The notes: generated by a model not told the origin, from the letters alone. 64,000 bases of DNA from Bacteroidota bacterium (GCA_013288345.1 JABDCA010000006.1:1-64000); one strand, 5' to 3'; counted from the first letter of the stretch, positions 36,465 to 45,452 are shown. Numbers and translations are program-made.

Positions 36465-37352
36465 TTAAGTGGCCTTTCTTTTATTAATAAGGAACACCCC
36501 CGCTATGACTATAGCAAAGCCCAGCGCCTGTATCCAGCCAAGGTTTTCGCCATCGAGTACGCCCCACATAATAGCTACAATAGGAATAAAATAGGTGATG
36601 GAAGAACTGAACAAAACACTGGATGTTTTAAGCAGTTTGTTGAATAGTATTTGCGATACACCTGTACCGAATACGCCTAAGAGCACCACATAAAAAAAGC
36701 TCTCTACCGCTTTACCACCCGATGACAGGCGTTGCACAAAATCGGTTGAGAAAAGATAGGCTGCCGTAAGAGGGCCGACTCCAAAAAGCGCAAAGCCTGA
36801 TAACTGCACATTATTTATCGAACCCAGGAATGTCTTGATGATATTGACATTGAAGGCATAGCAGATACAGGCTACAATAATGTATATGCTATAGTAATAG
36901 TTATTATCGAAACTGCCTTTGGCATTATAAACCACAGTCAAAATAGCTCCTGCAAGGCCTAAAAACACACCTGCAACTTTCAGGGTACTGGTTTTCATTT
37001 TAAAGAACATAACGCCTACTACAAGGGCAAAGACAGTAGTAAGCGAATTAAGAATACCCGCCACAGAACTGGATAGAGCTGTTTCGGCTTTAGTAAATAA
37101 AAATGCAGGAATACCATTGCCCAACACACCGGCAATGAGTATAAATACCCACTTATTCATGGGTATTTGTTTAATGTGCCCAATTACAAAAGGGAACAGA
37201 AACAAGAACGCAACAACCATGCGTATAGCTGCAACCTGCTGGGGGCTATATACCTCGAGGCCACGCTTCATTAATATAAATGAGCTACCCCATATAAGTG
37301 CAAGCACAACAAATATGAGCCACTTAATAAAAGACGAATTGGAATTAGACAT
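36465..37352 (-). CDS. EamA/DMT family transporter
   Basis: 295 residues from the ATG at 37352, with ten membrane segments arranged as two EamA repeats; the first opens WLIFVVLALIWGSSFILMKRGLEVYSPQQVAAIRM and the second near residue 155. Family members export amino acids, metabolites or drugs; the substrate cannot be told. The open frame reaches back to 37457, but those 35 codons start inside a dispersed repeat (the LRQAQGD wording is a translation of the repeat at 37429-37457), so I exclude them. The stop abuts the palindrome after frr, which the gene faces convergently. Confidence 0.9.
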   Translation of the reverse strand: MSNSNSSFIKWLIFVVLALIWGSSFILMKRGLEVYSPQQVAAIRMVVAFLFLFPFVIGHIKQIPMNKWVFILIAGVLGNGIPAFLFTKAETALSSSVAGILNSLTTVFALVVGVMFFKMKTSTLKVAGVFLGLAGAILTVVYNAKGSFDNNYYYSIYIIVACICYAFNVNIIKTFLGSINNVQLSGFALFGVGPLTAAYLFSTDFVQRLSSGGKAVESFFYVVLLGVFGTGVSQILFNKLLKTSSVLFSSSITYFIPIVAIMWGVLDGENLGWIQALGFAIVIAGVFLINKRKAT

Positions 37353-37428
37353 AAGTTTTGCCAGAGGAGGTAAAAGTAAAGGAAAGAAAGCTAATAAGAC
37401 TTTGGACCACGAATGACACGAATTATTG

Positions 37429-37457
37429 TCACCCTGAGCTTGTCGAAGGGTCTTCAA
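37429..37457. repeat. Dispersed repeat fragment (CCTGAGCTTGTCGAAGG)
   Basis: This wording recurs as an inverted pair at 50811-50850 and as a fragment at 5518-5541. Read on the minus strand it encodes the LRQAQGD peptide often seen as a false N-terminus in draft annotations. Confidence 0.7.
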
Positions 37458-37670
37458 AATGTACCCCTTAATCTTAGCCTCGGCCTCAACCTATTTTATC
37501 AAAAATTAACAATAGAAATTAACAATAAGCACCTTCTGAACGCCTTTATTGACAGGGCCTCCATTTTTAATAACAATGACTAACAATAAAACGCTAAAGC
37601 ATTTGATTATCAGTTAATTACACAAATATCTGATTATCAAATACTTGACTCAATTAACTTTATTAAACTT

Positions 37671-37680
37671 GGGGGGGGGG
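37671..37680. repeat. Homopolymer tract of ten G
   Basis: Ten consecutive G in an otherwise A/T-rich stretch, between the dnaG stop and the EamA gene. No open frame spans it. Such tracts can slip during replication and are also prone to sequencing error. Confidence 0.9.
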
Positions 37681-37719
37681 CTTGGAAGCAACGGCAAGAA
37701 TCGGGAATCCTGTATTTAT

Positions 37720-39690
37720 TTACATCACTCGGCCTAATTTTCTTTTAAATATACTCTTGGCATCATTAAGCTTAAGCCTGCGTTCCATTATTGAATTAAG
37801 CTCTTCTGTACTAAGCACTTGTTTCATACTTTCTTGCAGGTCACGAATCATTATTTCAATCTTCCGGCTTTTAAGTCCATAAATGGCCATTTCTGCTGTC
37901 CTGCCAATGTCATCATTTTCTCTTTCTATATCCACATTTCTGCGGCTCCAGTCACTCACTGTGTACTGGTCGGTACCGAATGTCATGGCCATGTGGCTGA
38001 TGACAGAATCCTCGTGGCGTAAAAAATAATCTTCGTTTATAGGCAACTCTTTATCATAAAATGCGCAGCAGTCATCATACATTCTGCGATACAGATCATT
38101 GTCGAAAGCAAAATCATCGGCACGCATACTTTGAATAATAAAGTCAGCAATTTTCATTTTAACCTTTGCAGGTTCTTCGCCTTCTTCAGCTTCGCCAATA
38201 AATACACCTTCTTCATTGCCATACTTTATAAGTATACGTATTACTTCTTTCTCTTGTGGCTCCGACGAAAACACATAATTGATAGGTGCCTGGGCAGGCT
38301 TAGCAGGAATATTAGTTGTGTGCTGAACAGGTGGCCTGTTTACATGGTCGTCCACCAATTTCTGACGGTTCACTTTCATCTCACTCCAAAGCACATCCTC
38401 TTCCAGCTGCATAATGCGGGCACATTCTTTCACATAGACAGAACGTGTTATCCTTTCGGGTATTACAGCTATGGTCGAAACTATTTCTTTTATAAGCCCT
38501 GCCTTTTTAATAGGGTCATGTGCTGCTTCATCTGATAAAGCCCTTGTTTTATATACAATAAAGTCGACTGCTTTAGTTTGCAGATAATCTTTTAATTCTT
38601 CTGAACTATGCTTGCGGGCAAAGGTATCGGGGTCATCTTCAGCAGGCAGGGTTACTATCTTCACGTTCATGCCTTCTTTGAGTGCAAGGCCAAATCCCCG
38701 CTCAGTAGCTTTCACACCGGCAGCATCTCCATCATATAATATGGTAAGGTTCGGAGTGTATCGGCGAATCAGTCGTAACTGTTCAATGGTAAGCGATGTA
38801 CCCGACGACGCAACTACATTCTCAATACCCGATTGGTGTAATGAAATAACGTCAGCATAACCTTCTACCAAATAGCAAATATCTTCTGCGGTAATGGCCT
38901 TGCGCGCCACATGCAAACCGTACAGTACATTACTCTTATGATATAACGGTGTTTCGGGCGAGTTTACATACTTGGCTACATTTTTATCTTTTCGCAGGGT
39001 ACGTCCGCCAAATGCAATAACACGTCCACTAACATTATGTACCGGGAACATTACCCTGCCAGCAAAGCGGTCGTAACAATGGTCAGGGTTAGGTTCGCCT
39101 TGTGCAAGTACTGTTTCATCATCCGAACTCCGTACAAGTCCTGCCAGCAATAAATACCGTAGTTTGTAACCTGCTTTTAGCGCTGCCTGCAAAAATGTTT
39201 TCGAGTTTTCAGGCGAATACCCCAATTGGAATTTTTCGATGGTAGAAGGACTGAAACCTCTTTCTTCTAAATAGCTTAAGCCAATGGCTTTGCCTGTTTC
39301 AGTCTGGAGTTGCTCGCTGAAGAATTTTTGTGCAAACGAAGTAACGATCATCAGGCTTTCGCGCTCATTATCTTGCTCCTGCTGTTCGCTGGTGCGCTCT
39401 TCTTCAACTATCTCGATCTTATACTTACGTGCTAAATATTTAAGCGCATTTACATAATCCATTTGCTCATGCTCCATCACAAAATTCACCACATTGCCAC
39501 CGCGCCCACAACCAAAACATTTGTAAATGCCCTTGGCAGGAGATACGGTAAACGAAGGAGTTTTTTCGTTGTGGAAAGGGCAAAGGCCCATGTAATTTGC
39601 TCCCCGTTTTTTTAGGTTCACGAAATCGCCAACAACCTCTTCAACCCGTGAAGTGGTAAAAATCTGGTCTATAGTTTCGCGTGGAATCAT
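37720..39690 (-). CDS. dnaG: DNA primase
   Basis: 656 residues. The N-terminal zinc-binding domain has C37, H40, C58 and C61 (CPFHNEK..., YKCFGCGRGG). The RNA polymerase domain follows, with TOPRIM motifs YLVEGYADVISLHQSG and TILYDGDAAG near the middle; the C-terminal helicase-binding region is less conserved. It makes RNA primers at the replication fork. The ATG lies 4 nt after a TACCTTTG element, so a leaderless mRNA is predicted. The usual rpsU-dnaG-rpoD context is absent. Confidence 0.97.
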   Translation of the reverse strand: MIPRETIDQIFTTSRVEEVVGDFVNLKKRGANYMGLCPFHNEKTPSFTVSPAKGIYKCFGCGRGGNVVNFVMEHEQMDYVNALKYLARKYKIEIVEEERTSEQQEQDNERESLMIVTSFAQKFFSEQLQTETGKAIGLSYLEERGFSPSTIEKFQLGYSPENSKTFLQAALKAGYKLRYLLLAGLVRSSDDETVLAQGEPNPDHCYDRFAGRVMFPVHNVSGRVIAFGGRTLRKDKNVAKYVNSPETPLYHKSNVLYGLHVARKAITAEDICYLVEGYADVISLHQSGIENVVASSGTSLTIEQLRLIRRYTPNLTILYDGDAAGVKATERGFGLALKEGMNVKIVTLPAEDDPDTFARKHSSEELKDYLQTKAVDFIVYKTRALSDEAAHDPIKKAGLIKEIVSTIAVIPERITRSVYVKECARIMQLEEDVLWSEMKVNRQKLVDDHVNRPPVQHTTNIPAKPAQAPINYVFSSEPQEKEVIRILIKYGNEEGVFIGEAEEGEEPAKVKMKIADFIIQSMRADDFAFDNDLYRRMYDDCCAFYDKELPINEDYFLRHEDSVISHMAMTFGTDQYTVSDWSRRNVDIERENDDIGRTAEMAIYGLKSRKIEIMIRDLQESMKQVLSTEELNSIMERRLKLNDAKSIFKRKLGRVM

Positions 39691-39694
39691 AACA

Positions 39695-39702
39695 CAAAGG
39701 TA
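39695..39702 (-). promoter_or_regulatory. -7 promoter element TACCTTTG, 4 nt before dnaG ATG
   Basis: An exact TAnnTTTG match on the minus strand; only TGTT separates it from the dnaG ATG, which would therefore be at or within a base or two of the transcription start. Confidence 0.7.
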
Positions 39703-39753
39703 CGGATAAACCCACTAAAAAATATCGAATAATAAATTATGAATACCGAAGTT

Positions 39754-39846
39754 CTCGGTGAACCTCTGTGATTCTTCCTGTATTTCTCTGTGTAAGATTT
39801 TTCTCAAATGAATCCCTTTAGGACAATTACACAGAGGTTCACAGAG
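39754..39846. repeat. Palindromic repeat of the CTCTGTG family, copy 1
   Basis: Arms CTCGGTGAACCTCTGTG (39754-39770) and CACAGAGGTTCACAGAG (39830-39846) pair with one mismatch; both continue with related CTCTGTG units outward and inward. It fills the gap between dnaG and the glycosyltransferase gene. Other copies are at 51357-51456 and, in part, 5376-5424. Confidence 0.8.
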
Positions 39847-39906
39847 CACCACTGAGATACACAGAGTCAAATTCCAAAAACCTTTAAGAACTTTCTACTT
39901 TAAAGT

Positions 39907-40920
39907 TCAATTATTTAATAAGATGCTAACTTCTTCAGGTGTAATTGAATTAATACAGGTGCAGTTGCCACTATTTTTGCAATCGTCGCAGCTTTTATCA
40001 AGCACCAGAAAGTGAGCATCGGGCCCTAATGGTGCCCATCTGCCGGGGTGTATAGGCCTGATGGGTGGGAATAATCCTATGGCTTTTCTGCCAAGGGCAG
40101 CAGCTAAATGCAATGGGCCTGTGCCCGAGGCAACCAAACCATCTGCTTGCGAGATAAATGCAATGAGTTGCGAAAAATCCTGCTTGCCTGTCATGTCAAT
40201 TATCTCAGGATGATTCTTCAACAGATTCTCATGAATTACCTTTCCTTCTTCTTCGGTGCCGGTAACGAATACTTTAAACTTTTCTTTTGGCAGAATTTCT
40301 ACCAGTCTATTATAATTTTTCCAATCCCATTCCCTGCCACTACCCCTCGATTTTGGATGAAGGATAAGGTTAAAGCGGGTTTTGTCCAACACATCATTAA
40401 TTAGTTTGGGCACACGTGTAAGTCCGTAGCTATTTTTCAAGTCAGCGAGTTCGGGAACATCGAGACCCAATGGAGCAGCAAGTTTAAAATTAAGTTGTGC
40501 TTCATGCAACATCGATCTTTTCCGTGAAAAATTAATGAGCTTATTGCAATACAACCAGTGGTATGAACGATGGCTGGTACCTATGCGCAAAGGCACCCCC
40601 GCTTTGCGTGCAAGCCAGGCAATTTCGTGATTGGGCGATACATGTATAATTACGTCTGCACTTAGCTTTTTTATTGCATCTACCTGCATAAATGTTTCGG
40701 GCAGGGCTAAAATTTCTTCAGCATCAACAAATTCATCAATATTCTCGCATGCTTCAATAAGTGGCCTGATGTATTTTTTTGCCAGAAAAAGTATGCGGCC
40801 CTGCGGATATTTCTTCCGTATATAGGCTGCAAGAGGCAATGTAAGAACCACATCGCCAATATTATCGGTGCGGCTAATTACAATTACAGGCTTCTTATTA
40901 TGCAGAATACTTTCAGACAT
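39907..40920 (-). CDS. Glycosyltransferase family 9 (heptosyltransferase-like)
   Basis: 337 residues, the GT-B fold of the ADP-heptose:LPS heptosyltransferase family. The opening VIVISRTDNIGDVVLTLPLAAYIRKKYP and the C-terminal donor site ADGLVASGTGPLHLAAALGRKAIGLFPPIRPIHPGRW are clear signatures. It adds a heptose or similar sugar to the lipopolysaccharide core at the inner membrane. The C-terminus carries four cysteines (CDDCKNSGNCTC), an unusual cluster for the family that could bind metal. There is no other LPS gene nearby. Confidence 0.92.
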   Translation of the reverse strand: MSESILHNKKPVIVISRTDNIGDVVLTLPLAAYIRKKYPQGRILFLAKKYIRPLIEACENIDEFVDAEEILALPETFMQVDAIKKLSADVIIHVSPNHEIAWLARKAGVPLRIGTSHRSYHWLYCNKLINFSRKRSMLHEAQLNFKLAAPLGLDVPELADLKNSYGLTRVPKLINDVLDKTRFNLILHPKSRGSGREWDWKNYNRLVEILPKEKFKVFVTGTEEEGKVIHENLLKNHPEIIDMTGKQDFSQLIAFISQADGLVASGTGPLHLAAALGRKAIGLFPPIRPIHPGRWAPLGPDAHFLVLDKSCDDCKNSGNCTCINSITPEEVSILLNN

Positions 40921-41048
40921 AAAATCTTACAACAGATGAGACTAAAATAGGGAATTTCAACGGAAACGGCTTTTAGTTTAATAAAACGTAAATACCTAGT
41001 TGCTTATTTTAATATAAACCCCTATATTAGTGCTCTATTAACTACTCC

Positions 41049-43034
41049 ATGAAAAGAAATTACATTCTAACCCTTATATTGGTCTGCTTTATTACATTAT
41101 TAAGTAAAGCACAATTCTTTGATATACATAATTTCGACACTATCTATGGAAGAACACCTTATGGTTCTTTAACACCTTCGGGTAATGTGTTATATGGGAT
41201 GACAAATTTTGGAGGAGTAAAGGACACCGGATGTATTTTCAAAATCAATAATAATGGCAGTGGATATAAAGATTTATTTGATTTCAATGTAATAAATGGT
41301 GCAAACCCCATTGGTGAATTAACGCTTTCCGCTAATAAATTATACGGGATGGCATCAAGTGGGGGTACTCAAGGTCATGGTGTTATTTTTTCAATAGATA
41401 CAAACGGATATAATTTCAAGAAACTAATCGATTTTAATGACACGAATGGGGCATATCCTGTTCGCTCATTAACACTTTCAGGAAGCACCTTATACGGTAT
41501 GACTTATGATGGCGGTAATGGTAATGGGGTTATTTTTTCGATAGATACAAATGGAAACAACTATAAGAAGCTGCACGATTTTAATGACACTGCCGGGGCA
41601 GCCCCGAACGGCACATTAATTATACATGGGAACGTGTTATATGGAGTAGCAGAATATGGAGGCTCTAAAGGTTATGGTGTTGTTTTTTCCATAAATACAA
41701 ACGGTACCGGATACAAAGATCTGCATGATTTTACCGGCTCAAAAGGTATGTACCCTTGGGGTACACTAGCCCAATCCGGAAACAAATTATTTGGAGTAAC
41801 CCAACCAGGTTCCAGTAGTAATGATGGTTCGCTATTTGTAATAGATACGAATGGAAATGGATTTAAAGACCTTTATGATTTTACGAACTCCAGTTCATAT
41901 CCGGCAGCCTCTGTAATATTATCTGGGAGGACTCTATATGGAATGACAGAATACGGAGGGCCAACAGGTGATGGCATTATATATTCTATAGATACGAATG
42001 GTAGTGGATATAAAAATTTGTTAGATTTTAATGGTACAAACGGTAGAACCCCAACAGGCCCGCTAGTTTTTGTAGGCAATGTGTTGTATGGTATGGCTTC
42101 AATAGGAGGAGCAAATAATGATGGTGTCATTTTCGGTTTTATACCACAGGTTCCTTCTATATGTATGGTAAGCGTTGATACGGCATCTACTCATAATGTA
42201 ATAGTATGGAATACAAGTGGCTTGAAAGATATTGATAGCTTGAAGATTTATTACCTGAATTCCTCTTCTGTATGGCAACTAATTAAAGAAGTCCCATTTT
42301 TAGGTCCGAATTATTTGGTAGATAGCACTCCTGTTAATAACCCAAATTCTAACACAGTAAGATACTGCTTGACTTCTGTAGATTCAAATGGCCTTGAAGA
42401 ATCGATACTGGCAAGCCCCTGGCAAAATACGATGCATATAAATCAATCTCCTGCCGGTACATTTACCTGGTCAAGTACCGGTTATCTTAAAGAAGGTGTC
42501 AGTTTTCCGGTATTGACTTATTATTTGTTCCGAGACAGTATTAGTAATGGAAATTGGAAAGCAATTGATTCCATATCTGGTACACAGTACACTATGTCTG
42601 ATAATCAGTATCAAGCTCACCCCAGTAATTACCCATTAGCAAGATGGTATGTTGGAGCTAAACTGAGCGATTCAGTAAATACAGGATGTACAGTACCATT
42701 ATTAAGACCACAAAATACTAACAGTCTATTAGCTCGCAGTAATACCCGGCTAAATGTTAATACATCTATTAACCAAATTGATAATACTGATGGTTCTATA
42801 TCTATTTATCCAAACCCGGCAAAGCAGACTTTGAATATTCAATTCAGTAATTCTGAAACTGCAAAAATTAAATTTATAGATGTTACCGGCAGGTTGCTTT
42901 TAGAAACCGATAATTTGGAAACTTCTCCAGATAAAACTTTACAATTTAATACTTCAGGTTTGCCAGCAGGAATATACTTTGTTCAGGTATTAACGAACAC
43001 ATCCTCAAGGGTTATGAAGTTTATCAAGCAATAG
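41049..43034 (+). CDS. Secreted GloVer-repeat protein with type IX sorting domain
   Basis: 661 residues. A signal peptide (MKRNYILTLILVCFITLLSKAQ) leads into about eight tandem repeats of ~43 residues (roughly 25-370), each of the form LYGMT..GG....GVIFSIDTNG..YK.L.DFN...G..P.G.L, the choice-of-anchor GloVer repeat, likely a beta propeller. A fibronectin-like region follows (SICMVSVDTASTHNVIVWNTSG), then a linker and the Por sorting domain (ISIYPNPAKQTLNIQF...GIYFVQVLTN). It is predicted to be exported by the type IX system. Function is unknown; adjacent repeats are closely similar, which suggests recent duplication. Confidence 0.9.
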   Translation: MKRNYILTLILVCFITLLSKAQFFDIHNFDTIYGRTPYGSLTPSGNVLYGMTNFGGVKDTGCIFKINNNGSGYKDLFDFNVINGANPIGELTLSANKLYGMASSGGTQGHGVIFSIDTNGYNFKKLIDFNDTNGAYPVRSLTLSGSTLYGMTYDGGNGNGVIFSIDTNGNNYKKLHDFNDTAGAAPNGTLIIHGNVLYGVAEYGGSKGYGVVFSINTNGTGYKDLHDFTGSKGMYPWGTLAQSGNKLFGVTQPGSSSNDGSLFVIDTNGNGFKDLYDFTNSSSYPAASVILSGRTLYGMTEYGGPTGDGIIYSIDTNGSGYKNLLDFNGTNGRTPTGPLVFVGNVLYGMASIGGANNDGVIFGFIPQVPSICMVSVDTASTHNVIVWNTSGLKDIDSLKIYYLNSSSVWQLIKEVPFLGPNYLVDSTPVNNPNSNTVRYCLTSVDSNGLEESILASPWQNTMHINQSPAGTFTWSSTGYLKEGVSFPVLTYYLFRDSISNGNWKAIDSISGTQYTMSDNQYQAHPSNYPLARWYVGAKLSDSVNTGCTVPLLRPQNTNSLLARSNTRLNVNTSINQIDNTDGSISIYPNPAKQTLNIQFSNSETAKIKFIDVTGRLLLETDNLETSPDKTLQFNTSGLPAGIYFVQVLTNTSSRVMKFIKQ

Positions 43035-43093
43035 TATCATTTACTTAACTGAGAAGAATCAAGTACTAGCGTAACTAAAAGGTGCTTTTACAA

Positions 43094-44125
43094 CTATGCC
43101 AACAAGCTACCGCACGATTCGCGGATAATGAGCGTTGTAGGCAATATTTTTTCGGATACCGAAAACTTCTTACCATCTATTTGCTTCATTAAGAGTCTCA
43201 CCGATTCTGCACCAATTTCTTCTACCGGCTGCGCTACTGTAGTAAGCGGCGGGTGGGAGAAATTAAATGCATCAAGGTCGTCGAAGCAAACCACAGCTAC
43301 ATCTTCGGGTATGCGCTTTTTCATTTTGTGAACCGCCTGAAGGCAATGCACAGCTACATAGTTATTTATTGTAAATATGGCTTGTACACCAACAGATGGG
43401 CTAAGCAATTTCTTAACCGCTTCGGTAGTAGTATTGCTAATATCATTATACGATACCGACTGCAACCAGTCGCTATTGAATTTTATTCCATGCTTTTTAA
43501 GCGCTTCCTTATAACCATCAACACGCTCGTTTAACGAACTTAAGTGCATAGGCGAAATATTAAGCATACCTATTTTGCGCATGCCATTCTTAATAAGGTG
43601 CTCCACCATTTGGTATGCGCCCTTATTATTATCTACACCCACAAAGCTCGATGTAAAACCATCTAACTTCCGGTCGATAAATACTAAAGGGTATTGTTGC
43701 TTTTTTAATTGGTTAAACTGCTCGGCATTTTGCTGGGTAGTAGCCACAATAAGGCCTTCAACCCTCTGCCTATCACGCAATAACTCAATCAGTTTCATTT
43801 CTTTTTCTTCCACTTCATCCGAACTGCAAACCAATAGGTGATACCCGAGGCGCGCCACTTCAAATTCGATGGTACGCGATATTTTTGCGTAAAAAGGGTT
43901 TGATATATCGGCTACAACCAGGCCTATAATATTCGATTTGCCTGTGCGAAGGCCCCTTGCCATTTGGTTAGGGTAGTAGTTAAGCTCTTCAGCTTTTTTG
44001 CGGACCTTCTTTTGGGTTTCTTCACTTATGCCCCACTCATCGGCTTTATTATTAAGTACTAAGGAAACCAGGGTTTTAGAGACATTTAGTGCTTCAGCAA
44101 TGTCTTTTAAAGATGCTCTTTTCAT
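43094..44125 (-). CDS. LacI family transcriptional regulator
   Basis: 343 residues. The N-terminal helix-turn-helix and hinge are canonical (SLKDIAEALNVSKTLVSLVLNNKADEWGISEETQKKVRKKAEELNYYPNQMARGLRTGKSNIIGLV, residues 5-70), followed by a periplasmic-binding-protein-like effector domain (ADISNPFYAKISRTIEFEVA, VIFIDRKLDG-type loop, CFDDLDAFNFSHPPLTTVAQPVEEIG). It probably senses a sugar, but no sugar-use genes are adjacent. A TATTTTTG element lies 87 nt upstream with palindromic sites in the leader that could be its own operators. Confidence 0.95.
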   Translation of the reverse strand: MKRASLKDIAEALNVSKTLVSLVLNNKADEWGISEETQKKVRKKAEELNYYPNQMARGLRTGKSNIIGLVVADISNPFYAKISRTIEFEVARLGYHLLVCSSDEVEEKEMKLIELLRDRQRVEGLIVATTQQNAEQFNQLKKQQYPLVFIDRKLDGFTSSFVGVDNNKGAYQMVEHLIKNGMRKIGMLNISPMHLSSLNERVDGYKEALKKHGIKFNSDWLQSVSYNDISNTTTEAVKKLLSPSVGVQAIFTINNYVAVHCLQAVHKMKKRIPEDVAVVCFDDLDAFNFSHPPLTTVAQPVEEIGAESVRLLMKQIDGKKFSVSEKILPTTLIIRESCGSLLA

Positions 44126-44151
44126 TTTTACATAAACTTAATTTGCTCGAA

Positions 44152-44198
44152 GCGGTATATACGTGGTACCTAAAACGTTAAAATGTGGTATATATCGC
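44152..44198. promoter_or_regulatory. Candidate LacI-type operator region
   Basis: GCGGTATATA (44152-44161) and TATATATCGC (44189-44198) are an inverted pair with one mismatch; between them lies TAAAACGTTAAAA with the central CG typical of LacI-family operators (44171-44183). The region is in the leader of the regulator gene. This would fit autoregulation, but it is unproven. Confidence 0.4.
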
Positions 44199-44212
44199 TC
44201 TATTTTGTAGCT

Positions 44213-44220
44213 CAAAAATA
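44213..44220 (-). promoter_or_regulatory. -7 promoter element TATTTTTG for the LacI-type regulator
   Basis: An exact TAnnTTTG match on the minus strand, 87 nt before the ATG, leaving a leader that contains the candidate operator. Confidence 0.5.
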
Positions 44221-44374
44221 TACAAATTTGTTTGAAACAAGCTATTTTATTAAAAAAATATCATTTTTTGTAGATTTTGGTCTAAAGAGATTTAGCTGCT
44301 ATTCTACTGTACTTAGCCTTGATATATTAAGATATACACATTACACCTGTCATTGAATACTCACATAATATAGC

Positions 44375-44382
44375 TACCTTTG
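44375..44382 (+). promoter_or_regulatory. -7 promoter element TACCTTTG
   Basis: An exact TAnnTTTG match 21 nt before the ATG at 44404, in the same TAGCTACCTTTG wording as the mscS promoter. Confidence 0.7.
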
Positions 44383-44403
44383 TTATTCCGCAAACCACTT
44401 TTT

Positions 44404-45312
44404 ATGAATAAAAGAATTTTAGTCTTATCGATTTTTCTACTGATAAGTTGGAACACTTTCTGCCAGTTCAATACCTATCATCCGTTTCCAAAGTATTACG
44501 CCGCATGGGGCCAGCAAGAACACTACCCACCTGGCACCCCTTATTTCAAATATTATAATTACTATTTAGCCGGAGATACTGTATTCAATGGCACTGTCTA
44601 TAAAAAGGTCTTCCGTGCCGATTCAGTTTCTGATAGCCTTTATGCCGCTATACGTGAGGATAACAATAAACGCATTTATCTGCATTGGGGTAAAAGTGGA
44701 GGGTCACAGGATACCTTATTATATGATTTTAACCTGACGGTTGGAATTAACATGCCACCTACTTACCTGTACGGCTCAAACACTAAGGTTTTAAGTTGTG
44801 ACTCAATACTTATAGGTACAGCATACCGTAAAGAATTTTACATTATTCCAAACAGCCCTACAGGACCAGGATTAGATATAATAGAGGGTATTGGGGGTAC
44901 TGATGGATTATTTGAATTTGTCCATACACCGATAGGCTGCCCTTTTAATTTAGATTGCTTTCAGCAAAATGGAATAAACTTATATAATTTTAATGGCTCG
45001 ACGGGCAAATGCCCAATATATAAAGTAGACAGTTTATCAGGAATAGGTACTATTTCCGCAGATCAAACTGCACTATCTGTTTATCCTAACCCAGCAAAAG
45101 ATCAAATTACTCTTTCCGGATTTCAACCTTCTAGTAAAGAGAGCGATGTGCGTATATTTTCACCTTTGGGCCAATTAATATATGAAAGTCATATTATTAC
45201 CTTTATCGATCACCTGACCATTAATGTATCAGATTTTGCTCCTGGTTTGTATGCAATACTTGTTTCAAATGGAGCTAAACAGAAAACAAAAAAAATGCTG
45301 ATTATCAGATAG
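44404..45312 (+). CDS. Secreted protein of unknown function with type IX sorting domain
   Basis: 302 residues from the ATG at 44404; an upstream TTG at 44380 falls inside the promoter and is rejected. The signal peptide is MNKRILVLSIFLLISWNTFCQ. The body (about 22-220) has many aromatic residues and a strand-rich pattern (YYLAGDTVFNGTVYKKVFRADS, RIYLHWG, LLYDFNLTVG) seen in other Bacteroidota secreted proteins, but I recognise no domain. The C-terminus is a Por sorting domain (LSVYPNPAKDQITLSGF...GLYAILVSNG). Four cysteines lie in the body, perhaps disulfide-bonded. It stands between the divergent LacI-type regulator and the SUF cluster. Confidence 0.85.
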   Translation: MNKRILVLSIFLLISWNTFCQFNTYHPFPKYYAAWGQQEHYPPGTPYFKYYNYYLAGDTVFNGTVYKKVFRADSVSDSLYAAIREDNNKRIYLHWGKSGGSQDTLLYDFNLTVGINMPPTYLYGSNTKVLSCDSILIGTAYRKEFYIIPNSPTGPGLDIIEGIGGTDGLFEFVHTPIGCPFNLDCFQQNGINLYNFNGSTGKCPIYKVDSLSGIGTISADQTALSVYPNPAKDQITLSGFQPSSKESDVRIFSPLGQLIYESHIITFIDHLTINVSDFAPGLYAILVSNGAKQKTKKMLIIR

Positions 45313-45377
45313 ATAATCACAGAATTCTATTCTTTCTCATGTACTCCTCTTTTCAAGGTTTTGTTTATTTGTCCCGA

Positions 45378-45396
45378 TGAGGCAAAAATTGCCTCA
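45378..45396. promoter_or_regulatory. Candidate SUF operon operator: 19-bp palindrome
   Basis: TGAGGCAA (45378-45385), AAA, TTGCCTCA (45389-45396) is a perfect 8-bp inverted repeat, centred about 30 bp upstream of the -7 element and covering the likely -33 region (TTG at 45389-45391). Control of SUF genes by a dimeric iron or redox regulator is common in bacteria; which protein binds here is unknown. Confidence 0.6.
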
Positions 45397-45414
45397 AAAT
45401 CCGCACTTTTTGCG

Positions 45415-45422
45415 TAAATTTG
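45415..45422 (+). promoter_or_regulatory. -7 promoter element TAAATTTG for the SUF cluster
   Basis: An exact TAnnTTTG match 30 nt before the sufA ATG, 18 nt after the palindrome at 45378-45396. Confidence 0.65.
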
Positions 45423-45452
45423 TATGCTTAATACTAATATATAGACCCAATT

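Larger units (their letters stand above)
37353..37719. other. Spacer between dnaG and the EamA gene
   Basis: No gene is visible in these 367 bp. They hold a repeat fragment (37429-37457), an A/T-rich stretch with two GATTATCA copies (about 37603 and 37631) and a run of ten Gs (37671-37680) about 40 bp from the dnaG stop. Confidence 0.7.

Noticed and set aside
37671-37680. G tract as a programmed frameshift or phase-variable coding switch
   Set aside because: No open reading frame spans the tract in either direction.
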